From Acetobacteraceae bacterium UBA6159 (GTDB lineage Bacteria; Pseudomonadota; Alphaproteobacteria; Acetobacterales; Acetobacteraceae): a stretch of 11,609 nt of DNA. The position numbers and the translations under genes are program-made. Location: NCBI GenBank assembly GCA_002422345.1, contig DIUL01000017.1, forward strand, positions 1-11,609, written 5' to 3'. Every line of letters starts with the position of its first letter. The first letter of the stretch is position 1. Under the pieces are notes generated by a model that searched no databases, was not told the origin of the DNA, and worked only from the letters and a program-made list of their open reading frames with translations. Shown here in pieces: positions 1 to 5,823 of the stretch.

Positions 1-1
1 C

Positions 2-184
2 GCCGTCAACCGGACAGTAGTGGAGTGGATTATACACCTCACAGAAGCAGCGACAAGTCAAAGGTGGTGGCATCTGGTGCGCGGGAGCAATGGCTACGGT
101 CCCTGGATTGGTCAGCATGCCACCGCGACAGCATCCGATCCGTTCGATAGGGCGGACCAATTCTCCTCGGCGATCAGAGACTGA
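2..184 (+). CDS. Possible 3' end of an unidentified gene, cut by the window edge
   Basis: Frame 2 stays open from the left edge for 60 codons and stops at TGA 182-184. The translation contains WIIHLTEAATSQRWWHLV near its start and ends in FSSAIRD. I do not recognise the family. The composition is reasonably protein-like and it is the longest open frame I found here; a shorter minus-strand frame (about 40 codons, open to the left edge) is an alternative. The surrounding DNA is visibly less GC-rich than the rest of the window, so it could be a recently acquired gene or a decayed fragment. Without the upstream sequence neither the start nor the function can be judged. Confidence 0.3.
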   Translation, partial: AVNRTVVEWIIHLTEAATSQRWWHLVRGSNGYGPWIGQHATATASDPFDRADQFSSAIRD

Positions 185-242
185 CTACACACCATGTCAC
201 GCCAATCGATAATGCTGTTGTTGCTATCAAATGGATATCCCC
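185..242. other. Intergenic stretch, no clear signal
   Basis: This is relatively AT-rich spacer between the possible gene end at 184 and the stop codon of the minus-strand FAD dehydrogenase at 243-245. It holds an 8-bp palindrome, GGATATCC (233-240). There is no convincing stem followed by a T-run in either direction, so I do not call a terminator. Confidence 0.4.
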
Positions 243-1877
243 CTACCCATAAACAATCACCTCCCCCCTCACCACAGCCTCCGGCAGTTCAACCCCCAAA
301 ATCCCCCCAGCCACAGCCTCCGCAATCCTGATCCCATCCACCCCAGCCGACAAAATCCCCCCCGCATATCCAGCCCCCTCCCCAGCCGGATACAACCCCT
401 TCGTATTGACACTCTGCCCGACAGAATCCCGCCGGATACGCACCGGCGATGATGTCCGCGTCTCCACACCCGTCAACACGGCGTCCGCCATTGCAAACCC
501 CGGCACCTGCCGGTCGAAGGCCGGCAGAGCCTCCCGGATCGCCTCGATCACGAACCCCGGCATCACGGCGGCCAGGTCCGTCGGCGTCACCCCCGGCTTG
601 TAGGACGGCACGACCGAGCCAACAGCAACGGACGCCCGCCCGGCCAGGAAATCCTCCACCCGCTGCACCGGGGCCGCGTAGGTGCCGCCACCGGCCTCGA
701 AGGCCCGGGCTTCCAGATCGCGTTGCAGGGCCACGCCGGCCAGCGGCCCATCCGGGTAGTCCGCGGGCGTGATCCCCACCACGATCCCCGCGTTCGCGTT
801 GAACTCGGCGCGGGAATACTGGCTCATGCCATTTGTAACGACACGGCCTGGCTCGGAGGCCGCGGCGACCACCCGCCCGCCGGGGCACATGCAGAAGCTG
901 TAGACCGATCGGCCGTTTGCCGCGTGGTGCACCAGCTTGTAGTCCGCGGCGCCGAGCAGCGGGTGATGCGCGGGGGTTCCGAAGCGGGCGCGGTCGATGA
1001 CGGCCTGGGGGTGTTCGATACGGAACCCGATCGAGAATGGTTTCGCCTCCATGAATACGCCGCGGGCGTGCAGGGTCTCGAACGTGTCGCGCGCGCTGTG
1101 TCCGATCGCTAGGACGACATGGCGGGCGGCGATGTGTTCGCCATTGTCGAGTATCACGCCCCGCATCTGGCGGGTGTCATCGATGTCAAAATCAACCACC
1201 CTCGCGCCGAACCGATACTCCCCGCCCAAGGCCAGGATTTTTTCCCTGATCCCTTCCACGACGGTCACCAGGCGGAACGTTCCGATATGGGGCTTGGAGA
1301 CATACAGGATTTCCTCCGGCGCCCCGGCGGCGACGAATTCCGTCAGCACCTTCCGGCCCAGGTGGCGTGGGTCCTTGATGCCGCTGTACAGCTTCCCGTC
1401 GGAGAATGTGCCGGCCCCGCCTTCGCCGAACTGCACGTTGCTTTCCGGGTTCAGGACGGATCGGCGCCACAGGCCCCAGGTGTCCTTGGTGCGTTCGCGC
1501 ACGATCCGGCCGCGTTCGAGGATGATCGGGCGGAACCCCATCTCGGCCAGCGTCAGTGCGGCGAGCAACCCGCACGGCCCGCAGCCGATCACCACCGGGC
1601 GTTCGGTCAGTCCCGCGGGGGCGTGGGCGATCGGGCGATACCCCGTGTCGGGGGTTTCGGTCACCGTCGTCCCGGCCTTGATTCGCGCGCCCGGTCGCAG
1701 CTCCACATCCACCGTATAGACAAGCGTGATGGCGGACCGGCGGCGCGCATCGTGTCCCCGCCTGGCGATTGTCCAGGACAGCACGTCATCCGGGCCGACG
1801 CCCAATGCCTGCTGGATCGCCAGGGGCAGCGCTTCGGCGTCGTGATCGATCGGCAGGCGAATTTGGGTCAGTCGCAT
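243..1877 (-). CDS. FAD-dependent dehydrogenase (COG2509-type NAD(P)/FAD oxidoreductase)
   Basis: The product is 544 aa. An N-terminal domain (about residues 1-90) precedes a Rossmann FAD-binding segment: PVVIGCGPCGLLAALTLAE has the GxGxxG motif at residues 98-103 and an acidic strand end (LERG) near 120-123. Family-typical stretches are VQFGEGGAGTFSDGKL (148-163), FCMCPGGRVV (328-337) and, at the C-terminal FAD site, GLYPAGEGAGYAGGILSAG (494-512). The length and these blocks match the uncharacterised FAD-dependent dehydrogenases of COG2509. The substrate is unknown and no signal peptide is seen, so it is probably cytosolic. The ATG at 1875-1877 gives the MRLTQIRLPI start expected for the family; the frame remains open upstream, but that part is antisense to the next gene. 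It is divergent from the crotonase-like gene. The last 50 or so codons are rich in GGG glycine codons, giving long G-runs on the coding strand. Confidence 0.88.
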   Translation of the reverse strand: MRLTQIRLPIDHDAEALPLAIQQALGVGPDDVLSWTIARRGHDARRRSAITLVYTVDVELRPGARIKAGTTVTETPDTGYRPIAHAPAGLTERPVVIGCGPCGLLAALTLAEMGFRPIILERGRIVRERTKDTWGLWRRSVLNPESNVQFGEGGAGTFSDGKLYSGIKDPRHLGRKVLTEFVAAGAPEEILYVSKPHIGTFRLVTVVEGIREKILALGGEYRFGARVVDFDIDDTRQMRGVILDNGEHIAARHVVLAIGHSARDTFETLHARGVFMEAKPFSIGFRIEHPQAVIDRARFGTPAHHPLLGAADYKLVHHAANGRSVYSFCMCPGGRVVAAASEPGRVVTNGMSQYSRAEFNANAGIVVGITPADYPDGPLAGVALQRDLEARAFEAGGGTYAAPVQRVEDFLAGRASVAVGSVVPSYKPGVTPTDLAAVMPGFVIEAIREALPAFDRQVPGFAMADAVLTGVETRTSSPVRIRRDSVGQSVNTKGLYPAGEGAGYAGGILSAGVDGIRIAEAVAGGILGVELPEAVVRGEVIVYG

Positions 1878-1891
1878 CTTGGTCCATGCAC

Positions 1892-1919
1892 GAGACAGGC
1901 GGAATGAAGCTCCTATACT
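1892..1919 (+). promoter_or_regulatory. Predicted sigma70-type promoter for the crotonase-like gene
   Basis: There is a GAGACA -35-like hexamer (1892-1897, 4/6 to TTGACA), a 16-bp spacer and TATACT (1914-1919, 5/6 to TATAAT). Transcription would start near 1926, leaving a leader of roughly 33 nt that carries the strong ribosome site at 1945-1952. The same TATA core read on the other strand gives TATAGG (1917 to 1912), a weaker -10 candidate for the divergent FAD dehydrogenase gene, but no good -35 goes with it. Confidence 0.5.
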
Positions 1920-1944
1920 CCGGTCGCGTCCAACGTGACCAATG

Positions 1945-1952
1945 AAGGAGGA
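1945..1952 (+). promoter_or_regulatory. Strong Shine-Dalgarno of the crotonase-like gene
   Basis: AAGGAGGA lies 6 nt before the ATG at 1959. It is the best ribosome-binding site in the window and fixes the start codon. Confidence 0.8.
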
Positions 1953-1958
1953 TAAACC

Positions 1959-2747
1959 ATGCCGCTGATCACCGAACGCCGGGGGAATGTGGGGATCATG
2001 ACCCTCAGCCGGCCCGAGGCGCGCAACGCCTGGGGCGAGGACTACAACCAGGAAATGCCCCGCGTGCTGGCGGAGTGGGAGGAGGATGACAGCATCCATT
2101 GCGTGGTGCTGACGGGGGATGAGAGGGGGACGGCGTTCTCGGCCGGCGCTGATCTGAAGGATCCGAACACGCATTCCACTGCCTCGGCCGCCGATTTCAT
2201 CAAGGCGTTGCCGAAGTGGAAGAACTTCCCGATCAACCTGGTGCATGACTTTCCGAAGCCGGTGATCGCTGCGGTGAACGGGTATGCGATCGGGATCGGC
2301 TGCATCATCACCTATGCCTGCGACGTCATCGTCGCCTCTGACCGCGCCGAGTGGCGGTTGCCTCAGGCCGCGCTGGGCATTCTGCCGGCCTATGGCGGGA
2401 CTCCGCGGCTGGTGCAGTGGGTCGGCAAGGGGCTGGCGATGAAGACCGCGCTGGGCTTCCCGATCCAGGCGGACGAAGCCTACCGGATCGGGCTGGCGCA
2501 ATGGCTGGTGCCGCATGAAAAGCTGATGGAGCAGGCGATGGCTGTTGCCGAACACCTCGCCGGCCTGCCGCCGTTGGCGGCGAGGCTGGTCAAGGAGTCC
2601 GTCAATCGGGGACTGGATATTTCCAATATCCGCGACGCGTCTCTGGCCGATGTCTACCGGTTCTTTGCCCTCGAACTGACCGAGGACAAGTCGGAGGGGC
2701 ACCAGGCCTGGCGGGAACGGCGGGCCCCGGTGTTCCACGGGCGGTAG
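1959..2747 (+). CDS. Enoyl-CoA hydratase/isomerase (crotonase) family protein, non-canonical active site
   Basis: The product is 262 aa, the usual length of a single-domain crotonase. It has the two oxyanion-hole regions of the fold: AFSAGADLK (59-67) and VNGYAIGIGC (107-115). It also has the LPQAALGILPAYGGTPRL block (134-151) and the AxRLVKES helix (208-214). Aligned by eye to mitochondrial enoyl-CoA hydratase, the two catalytic glutamates (E144 after the GGGC turn, E164 in the PE motif) correspond to Ile116 and Gln136. It should therefore still bind an acyl-CoA thioester and stabilise an enolate, but classical hydration of a 2-enoyl-CoA is doubtful. An isomerase, decarboxylase, hydrolase or non-catalytic role is possible. 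The start is set by AAGGAGGA. The stop codon lies inside a hairpin (2741-2758). No fatty-acid oxidation partners are adjacent. Confidence 0.88.
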   Translation: MPLITERRGNVGIMTLSRPEARNAWGEDYNQEMPRVLAEWEEDDSIHCVVLTGDERGTAFSAGADLKDPNTHSTASAADFIKALPKWKNFPINLVHDFPKPVIAAVNGYAIGIGCIITYACDVIVASDRAEWRLPQAALGILPAYGGTPRLVQWVGKGLAMKTALGFPIQADEAYRIGLAQWLVPHEKLMEQAMAVAEHLAGLPPLAARLVKESVNRGLDISNIRDASLADVYRFFALELTEDKSEGHQAWRERRAPVFHGR

Positions 2748-2758
2748 GCTCCTACCGC
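2741..2758 (+). terminator. Hairpin across the stop codon of the crotonase-like gene
   Basis: GCGGTAGG (2741-2748) and CCTACCGC (2751-2758) are perfect inverted copies separated by CT. Realistically this is a 6-bp stem with a 6-nt loop. The TAG stop (2745-2747) is within the left arm. No T-run follows, so it is a weak terminator candidate; it could instead protect the 3' end of the mRNA. Confidence 0.35.
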
Positions 2759-2789
2759 GGCGCAGGCGCGCCTGCCCGGGCGCGCCGCG
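2756..2789 (+). terminator. Second GC-rich inverted repeat before the DUF1003 gene
   Basis: CGCGGCGC (2756-2763) pairs with GCGCCGCG (2782-2789). The loop contains the self-complementary AGGCGCGCCT (2764-2773). It shares bases 2756-2758 with the preceding hairpin, so the two stems compete. There is no T-tract; the function is uncertain. Confidence 0.3.
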
Positions 2790-2839
2790 TTGTGGCACGC
2801 CCGCGCGGCGCCCATGTATGGGGCGACAGGAGGGCTCTC

Positions 2840-3352
2840 ATGGCCAAGCACCCGGTGGCTCCGGTTCATCTCTCGCGGGAAGATTACCTGCGCCTCGGCG
2901 AATTGCGCCTGCGCGGTCCCGCCCGCAAGCCCGAGGAGCCGGCGATCAGCCTCGGCGCCAGGCTGGCCGATCTGGTGGCGGCGACGGTCGGGTCCTGGCG
3001 GTTCATCATGATCCAGAGCGTGCTGCTGACGATCTGGATCGTCCTGAACGTCACCGCCTACATCCAGCGGTGGGACCCGTACCCGTTCATCCTGCTCAAC
3101 CTCGTGCTGTCGTTTCAGGCCGCCTATACGGCGCCGATGCTGATGATGAGCCAGAACCGCCAGGCCGAGATCGATCGCGGCCGAGCGGAGAGCGATTATC
3201 ATGTGAATGTGAAGGCGGAGCTGGAGATCGAGTTGTTGCATGAAAAGATCGACATGCTGCGGGAGCAGGAGATCGCCAACCTGACCGCGATCATCGAGCG
3301 CCTGCTGCTGCGCCTGGAACCGCCGGCCGAACCGCCGCGAGAGGGCGCGTAG
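2840..3352 (+). CDS. DUF1003 family two-helix membrane protein
   Basis: The product is 170 aa. It carries the DUF1003 pattern: LGARLADLVAATVGSWRFI (38-56), a first hydrophobic helix of about 54-76 (IMIQSVLLTIWIVLNVTAY), a short DPYPFILLNL turn, a second helix of about 83-103, then MMSQNRQAEIDRGRAESDY (102-120). The C-terminal part (about 120-160) is charged and heptad-like, probably a cytoplasmic coiled coil, and ends in a proline-rich tail. The molecular function of the family is not established. I chose the ATG at 2840 because GGAGGG (2829-2834) precedes it and the conserved domain follows. An in-frame ATG at 2792 would add 16 residues of low-quality sequence. It is downstream of and co-directional with the crotonase-like gene, with two hairpins between. 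Its stop is 4 bp from the recG stop on the other strand. Confidence 0.85.
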   Translation: MAKHPVAPVHLSREDYLRLGELRLRGPARKPEEPAISLGARLADLVAATVGSWRFIMIQSVLLTIWIVLNVTAYIQRWDPYPFILLNLVLSFQAAYTAPMLMMSQNRQAEIDRGRAESDYHVNVKAELEIELLHEKIDMLREQEIANLTAIIERLLLRLEPPAEPPREGA

Positions 3353-3356
3353 CCGC

Positions 3357-5414
3357 TCAGCCGGCCGCGAGGGTCTTCATCGCCTCGTTCCGTCCGAACA
3401 ACCGCAGCAGCAGGCGGACGGCGCGCCCGCGTTCGGTGTCGAGGCGGGGGTCGCGTGACAGCAGGACGGCGGCGTCCTGGTGCGCCATGTGCAGCAGCGG
3501 CTCGTGCTCAACCGGATCGGCCAGCTTGAAGCCGGGCGCGCCGGCCTGGCGGGTGCCGAGCGCATCGCCGCCGCCGCGGAGGCGGAAGTCCTCGTCGGCG
3601 ATTTCGAATCCGTCATCGGTGTCGCGCAGCAGGGTCAGGCGGCGGCGGGCGGTTTCGTTCACCCAATCCTCGTGCAGCAGCAGGCAGAAGCTTTGTTCCG
3701 TGCCGCGCCCGACCCGGCCGCGCAGCTGGTGCAACTGCGCGAGGCCGAAGCGTTCGGCGTGCTCGATGACCATGATCGTGGCCTGGGGGACGTCGACGCC
3801 GACCTCCACGACGGTGGTCGCGACCAGCAGGGCGGTGGTGCCGGCGGCGAAGGCGGCGAGCGCGGCGTCGCGGACCTCGGCTGTCTGCTGGCCGTGGGCG
3901 AGGCCGACGCGGTCGCCGAAGCGGGCGTGCAGGGCGGCGTAGCGGTCCTCGGCCGCGGCGAGGTCCAGCGCCTCGCTTTCCGCGACCAGGGGGCAGACCC
4001 AGTAGACGCGGGCGCCGTCGTCGAGCTTGCGGGCGATGGCGTCGACCAGGTCGGGCAGGGTGCCCAGGGAATGGAGCGTGGTCTTGATCGGCTGGCGGCC
4101 GGCGGGTTTGCCGGTCAGGCGGCTGATGTCCATCTCCCCCCACTGGGTCAGCAGCAGCGTGCGGGGGATGGGGGTGGCGGTCATGACCAGGACGTCGGTC
4201 TGATCGCCCTTGCCGCCGAGGGTCAGGCGTTGCTGGACTCCGAACCGGTGCTGCTCGTCGATCACCGCCAGCGCGAGGTCGCGGTATTCGACGGCATCCT
4301 GGAACAAGGCATGGGTGCCGACGACCATCTGGATCGACCCGTCCTTCAGGCCACGCAGGAGCTTCGCCCGCTCCTTCCCCTTGACCGAGCCGGTGAGCAG
4401 AGCGACGGGCAGGGGACACAGGCGGGACAGCACACGATGGTGCTGCTTGGACAGAACCTCGGTCGGGGCCATCAGCGCGGCCTGGGCGCCGGCTTCCACC
4501 GCCCGCAGCATGGCTAGGATCGCGACCAGGGTCTTGCCGGACCCGACATCGCCCTGCAGCAGCCGCAGCATCCGGCGCGGGGCGGCGAGGTCGGCGTCTA
4601 TTTCCTTCAGCGCCTTGTCCTGGGACTCGGTGGGCGTGTGGCCGAAGCGGGCCAGCGCCTGGTCGCGCAGGTGGGAATCGCCGATCAGCGGCCGGCCGCG
4701 ACGGGCGCGCACCCGGCCCTTGATGACCGCCAACGCCACCTGTCCGGCGAGGAACTCGTCATAGGCCAGGCGCGCCCGCATGCGCTTGTCGGGCGTTGCG
4801 CCATCGGGGGTTTGGACGGCGCGCAGGGCTTCCAGGAACGCCGGCCATTTCTCCCGCCGCATCAGGGCCTGGTCGTGCCATTCGGGGAAGTCCGGCACGC
4901 GGTCGAGCGCCTGGGCGATCCCGCTGGCGACCTGCCGGGGCCAGAGGCCGGCGGTCAGCGGCCAGACCGGCTCGATCGCCGGGATACGGTCGGGCTGGTC
5001 GGCGGGGACCACGTGTTCCGGATGGGCGATGGTGACGCGGCCGTTGAAGATATCGACTTTGCCGGAGACGAGCAGGCGCGCGCCCGGCGGCATCTGGGCT
5101 TCCCGGGTGAACTTGAAGAAGGCGAGTTCGGCGGTCCCTGTGTCGTCGCGCACCACGATTCGCCAGGGCTGGCGGGAATTGGCGGGGCGCTCGTGCCGGA
5201 CGACCTCGACTTCCATCGTCGCGATCTGGCCGGCCCGGGCGTCGCGGATGGTCGGGCGGGCGGACCGGTCCAGGTAGGATTCCGGCATATGGAACAACAG
5301 GTCGATCACGCGCGCTCCCCCCGTCGCGCGCGCCATCAGGGCGGCGACGGTGGGTCCTATGCCGCGCAGGGATGTCTGGGGCGCGAAAAGCGGGGCGAGG
5401 GGATCGGTGTCCAC
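3357..5414 (-). CDS. recG: ATP-dependent DNA helicase RecG
   Basis: The product is 685 aa, close to the usual RecG size. RecG is a monomeric double-strand DNA translocase that remodels stalled replication forks and Holliday junctions. The N-terminus DPLAPLFAPQTSLRGIGP leads into the wedge/OB domain (about 60-135), then the SF2 core: Walker A GDVGSGKT (288-295), MAPTEVL (315-321), VVGTHALFQ (364-372), DEQH box (386-389), TATPIPRT (412-419), ATTVVEVGVDVP (532-543) and the arginine-finger motif QLRGRVGR (563-570). A RecG C-terminal segment with RLRGGGDALGTRQAG (611-625) follows. I place the start at GTG 5412-5414, just before the family's conserved N-terminus. The frame is open to 5573, but those 53 residues overlap sdhE and are not RecG-like. 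No clear Shine-Dalgarno is seen. It is divergent from sdhE and convergent with the DUF1003 gene. Confidence 0.96.
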   Translation of the reverse strand: MDTDPLAPLFAPQTSLRGIGPTVAALMARATGGARVIDLLFHMPESYLDRSARPTIRDARAGQIATMEVEVVRHERPANSRQPWRIVVRDDTGTAELAFFKFTREAQMPPGARLLVSGKVDIFNGRVTIAHPEHVVPADQPDRIPAIEPVWPLTAGLWPRQVASGIAQALDRVPDFPEWHDQALMRREKWPAFLEALRAVQTPDGATPDKRMRARLAYDEFLAGQVALAVIKGRVRARRGRPLIGDSHLRDQALARFGHTPTESQDKALKEIDADLAAPRRMLRLLQGDVGSGKTLVAILAMLRAVEAGAQAALMAPTEVLSKQHHRVLSRLCPLPVALLTGSVKGKERAKLLRGLKDGSIQMVVGTHALFQDAVEYRDLALAVIDEQHRFGVQQRLTLGGKGDQTDVLVMTATPIPRTLLLTQWGEMDISRLTGKPAGRQPIKTTLHSLGTLPDLVDAIARKLDDGARVYWVCPLVAESEALDLAAAEDRYAALHARFGDRVGLAHGQQTAEVRDAALAAFAAGTTALLVATTVVEVGVDVPQATIMVIEHAERFGLAQLHQLRGRVGRGTEQSFCLLLHEDWVNETARRRLTLLRDTDDGFEIADEDFRLRGGGDALGTRQAGAPGFKLADPVEHEPLLHMAHQDAAVLLSRDPRLDTERGRAVRLLLRLFGRNEAMKTLAAG

Positions 5415-5417
5415 GGG

Positions 5418-5447
5418 CTGACAGGAATTGATTGGGGTGGCTATATG
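5418..5447 (+). promoter_or_regulatory. Predicted sdhE promoter giving a near-leaderless mRNA
   Basis: The -35 is CTGACA (5418-5423, 5/6), the spacer is 18 bp and the -10 is TATATG (5442-5447, 4/6). Initiation would fall near 5454, about 5 nt before the sdhE ATG at 5459. This fits the absence of a Shine-Dalgarno there. The -35 starts only 4 bp from the recG start codon. Confidence 0.45.
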
Positions 5448-5467
5448 ACAGCACGCAGATGACACAA
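5440..5467 (-). promoter_or_regulatory. Possible recG promoter overlapping the sdhE -10
   Basis: On the minus strand, TTGTGT (5467 to 5462, 3/6), a 16-bp spacer and TATAGC (5445 to 5440, 4/6) would start transcription near 5433, about 20 nt before the recG GTG. The TATA core is the same DNA as the sdhE -10. This is a weak match, called mainly from position. Confidence 0.3.
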
Positions 5468-5728
5468 CCAGAACCCAATGAGCTGGATACGAGGCGCCGC
5501 CGCCTTCTGTTCCGGGCCACCCATCGCGGGACCTTCGAGAACGATCTGATGATCGGGGGATTCGTGCGTGCAAACCTCGCCGCGTTCACGGACGAGGACC
5601 TGGACGCGCTGGAGGCGCTGATGGACTGGCCGGACGTGGACCTGGCCGACTGGCTGACCGGCCGCCGCCCAATGCCGGACGATGCCCCCCCGATGCTGGT
5701 GCGAATCCGGAAGGCGGTGGCGGGGTGA
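5459..5728 (+). CDS. sdhE: Succinate dehydrogenase assembly factor SdhE (DUF339/CptB family)
   Basis: The product is 89 aa, a small acidic helical protein. The family motif RGxxEND appears as HRGTFENDLMIGGFV (22-36); the R-G-x-x-E residues bind the flavoprotein. FTDEDLDALEALMDWPDVDLADWLTG and the C-terminal MLVRIRKA are typical of the family. SdhE promotes covalent FAD attachment to the succinate dehydrogenase flavoprotein subunit in the cytoplasm. The ATG at 5459 starts the protein with MTQPEPNELDTRRRRLLFRA. An alternative TTG at 5432, with AGGA at 5423-5426, would add nine residues. It is divergent from recG and 95 bp upstream of mfd, an order I recognise from other alphaproteobacteria. Its stop overlaps an ATG at 5728 that is not the mfd start. 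Confidence 0.92.
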   Translation: MTQPEPNELDTRRRRLLFRATHRGTFENDLMIGGFVRANLAAFTDEDLDALEALMDWPDVDLADWLTGRRPMPDDAPPMLVRIRKAVAG

Positions 5729-5746
5729 TGGGTTGGATGGGTCGTT

Positions 5747-5783
5747 CAACGCCCCCTCCCCCTCAAGGGGGGAGGGGGCGTTG
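5747..5783. repeat. Long perfect G/C palindrome between sdhE and mfd
   Basis: CAACGCCCCCTCCCCC (5747-5762) and GGGGGAGGGGGCGTTG (5768-5783) form a 16-bp perfect stem with loop TCAAG. It is followed by a weakly T-rich stretch (5784-5787). The core CCCCC-TCAAG-GGGGG is the reverse complement of the element at 11565-11579, so this looks like a dispersed palindromic repeat rather than a gene-specific terminator. In an sdhE-mfd transcript it would fold very stably and could reduce read-through into mfd. Confidence 0.7.
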
Positions 5784-5823
5784 GTTTGGCCGTCCGTGCC
5801 CTCGCCACCCCCAGGTCCCACCC

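Noticed and set aside
231..452. Pro-rich 73-codon plus-strand frame
   Set aside because: It is antisense to the conserved C-terminus of the FAD dehydrogenase; its Pro content comes from the GGG codons on the other strand.
1878..2798. N-terminal extension of the minus-strand FAD dehydrogenase frame up to 2798
   Set aside because: The extension is antisense to the well-supported crotonase-like gene and looks like Arg/Pro/Gln-rich shadow translation. The family-like N-terminus begins at 1877.
3480..4517. A 345-codon plus-strand frame antisense to recG
   Set aside because: It has a repetitive Ala/Gly/Gln composition with no family signature, and it lies over the conserved helicase motifs of recG.
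5415..5573. Upstream extension of recG into sdhE
   Set aside because: The added 53 residues do not resemble RecG and overlap sdhE. The GTG at 5414 sits right before the conserved DPLAPLF start.
5725..5823. Upstream starts for mfd at 5725 or 5728
   Set aside because: They would translate the palindromic repeat into a Pro/Gly-rich stretch not found in Mfd proteins.
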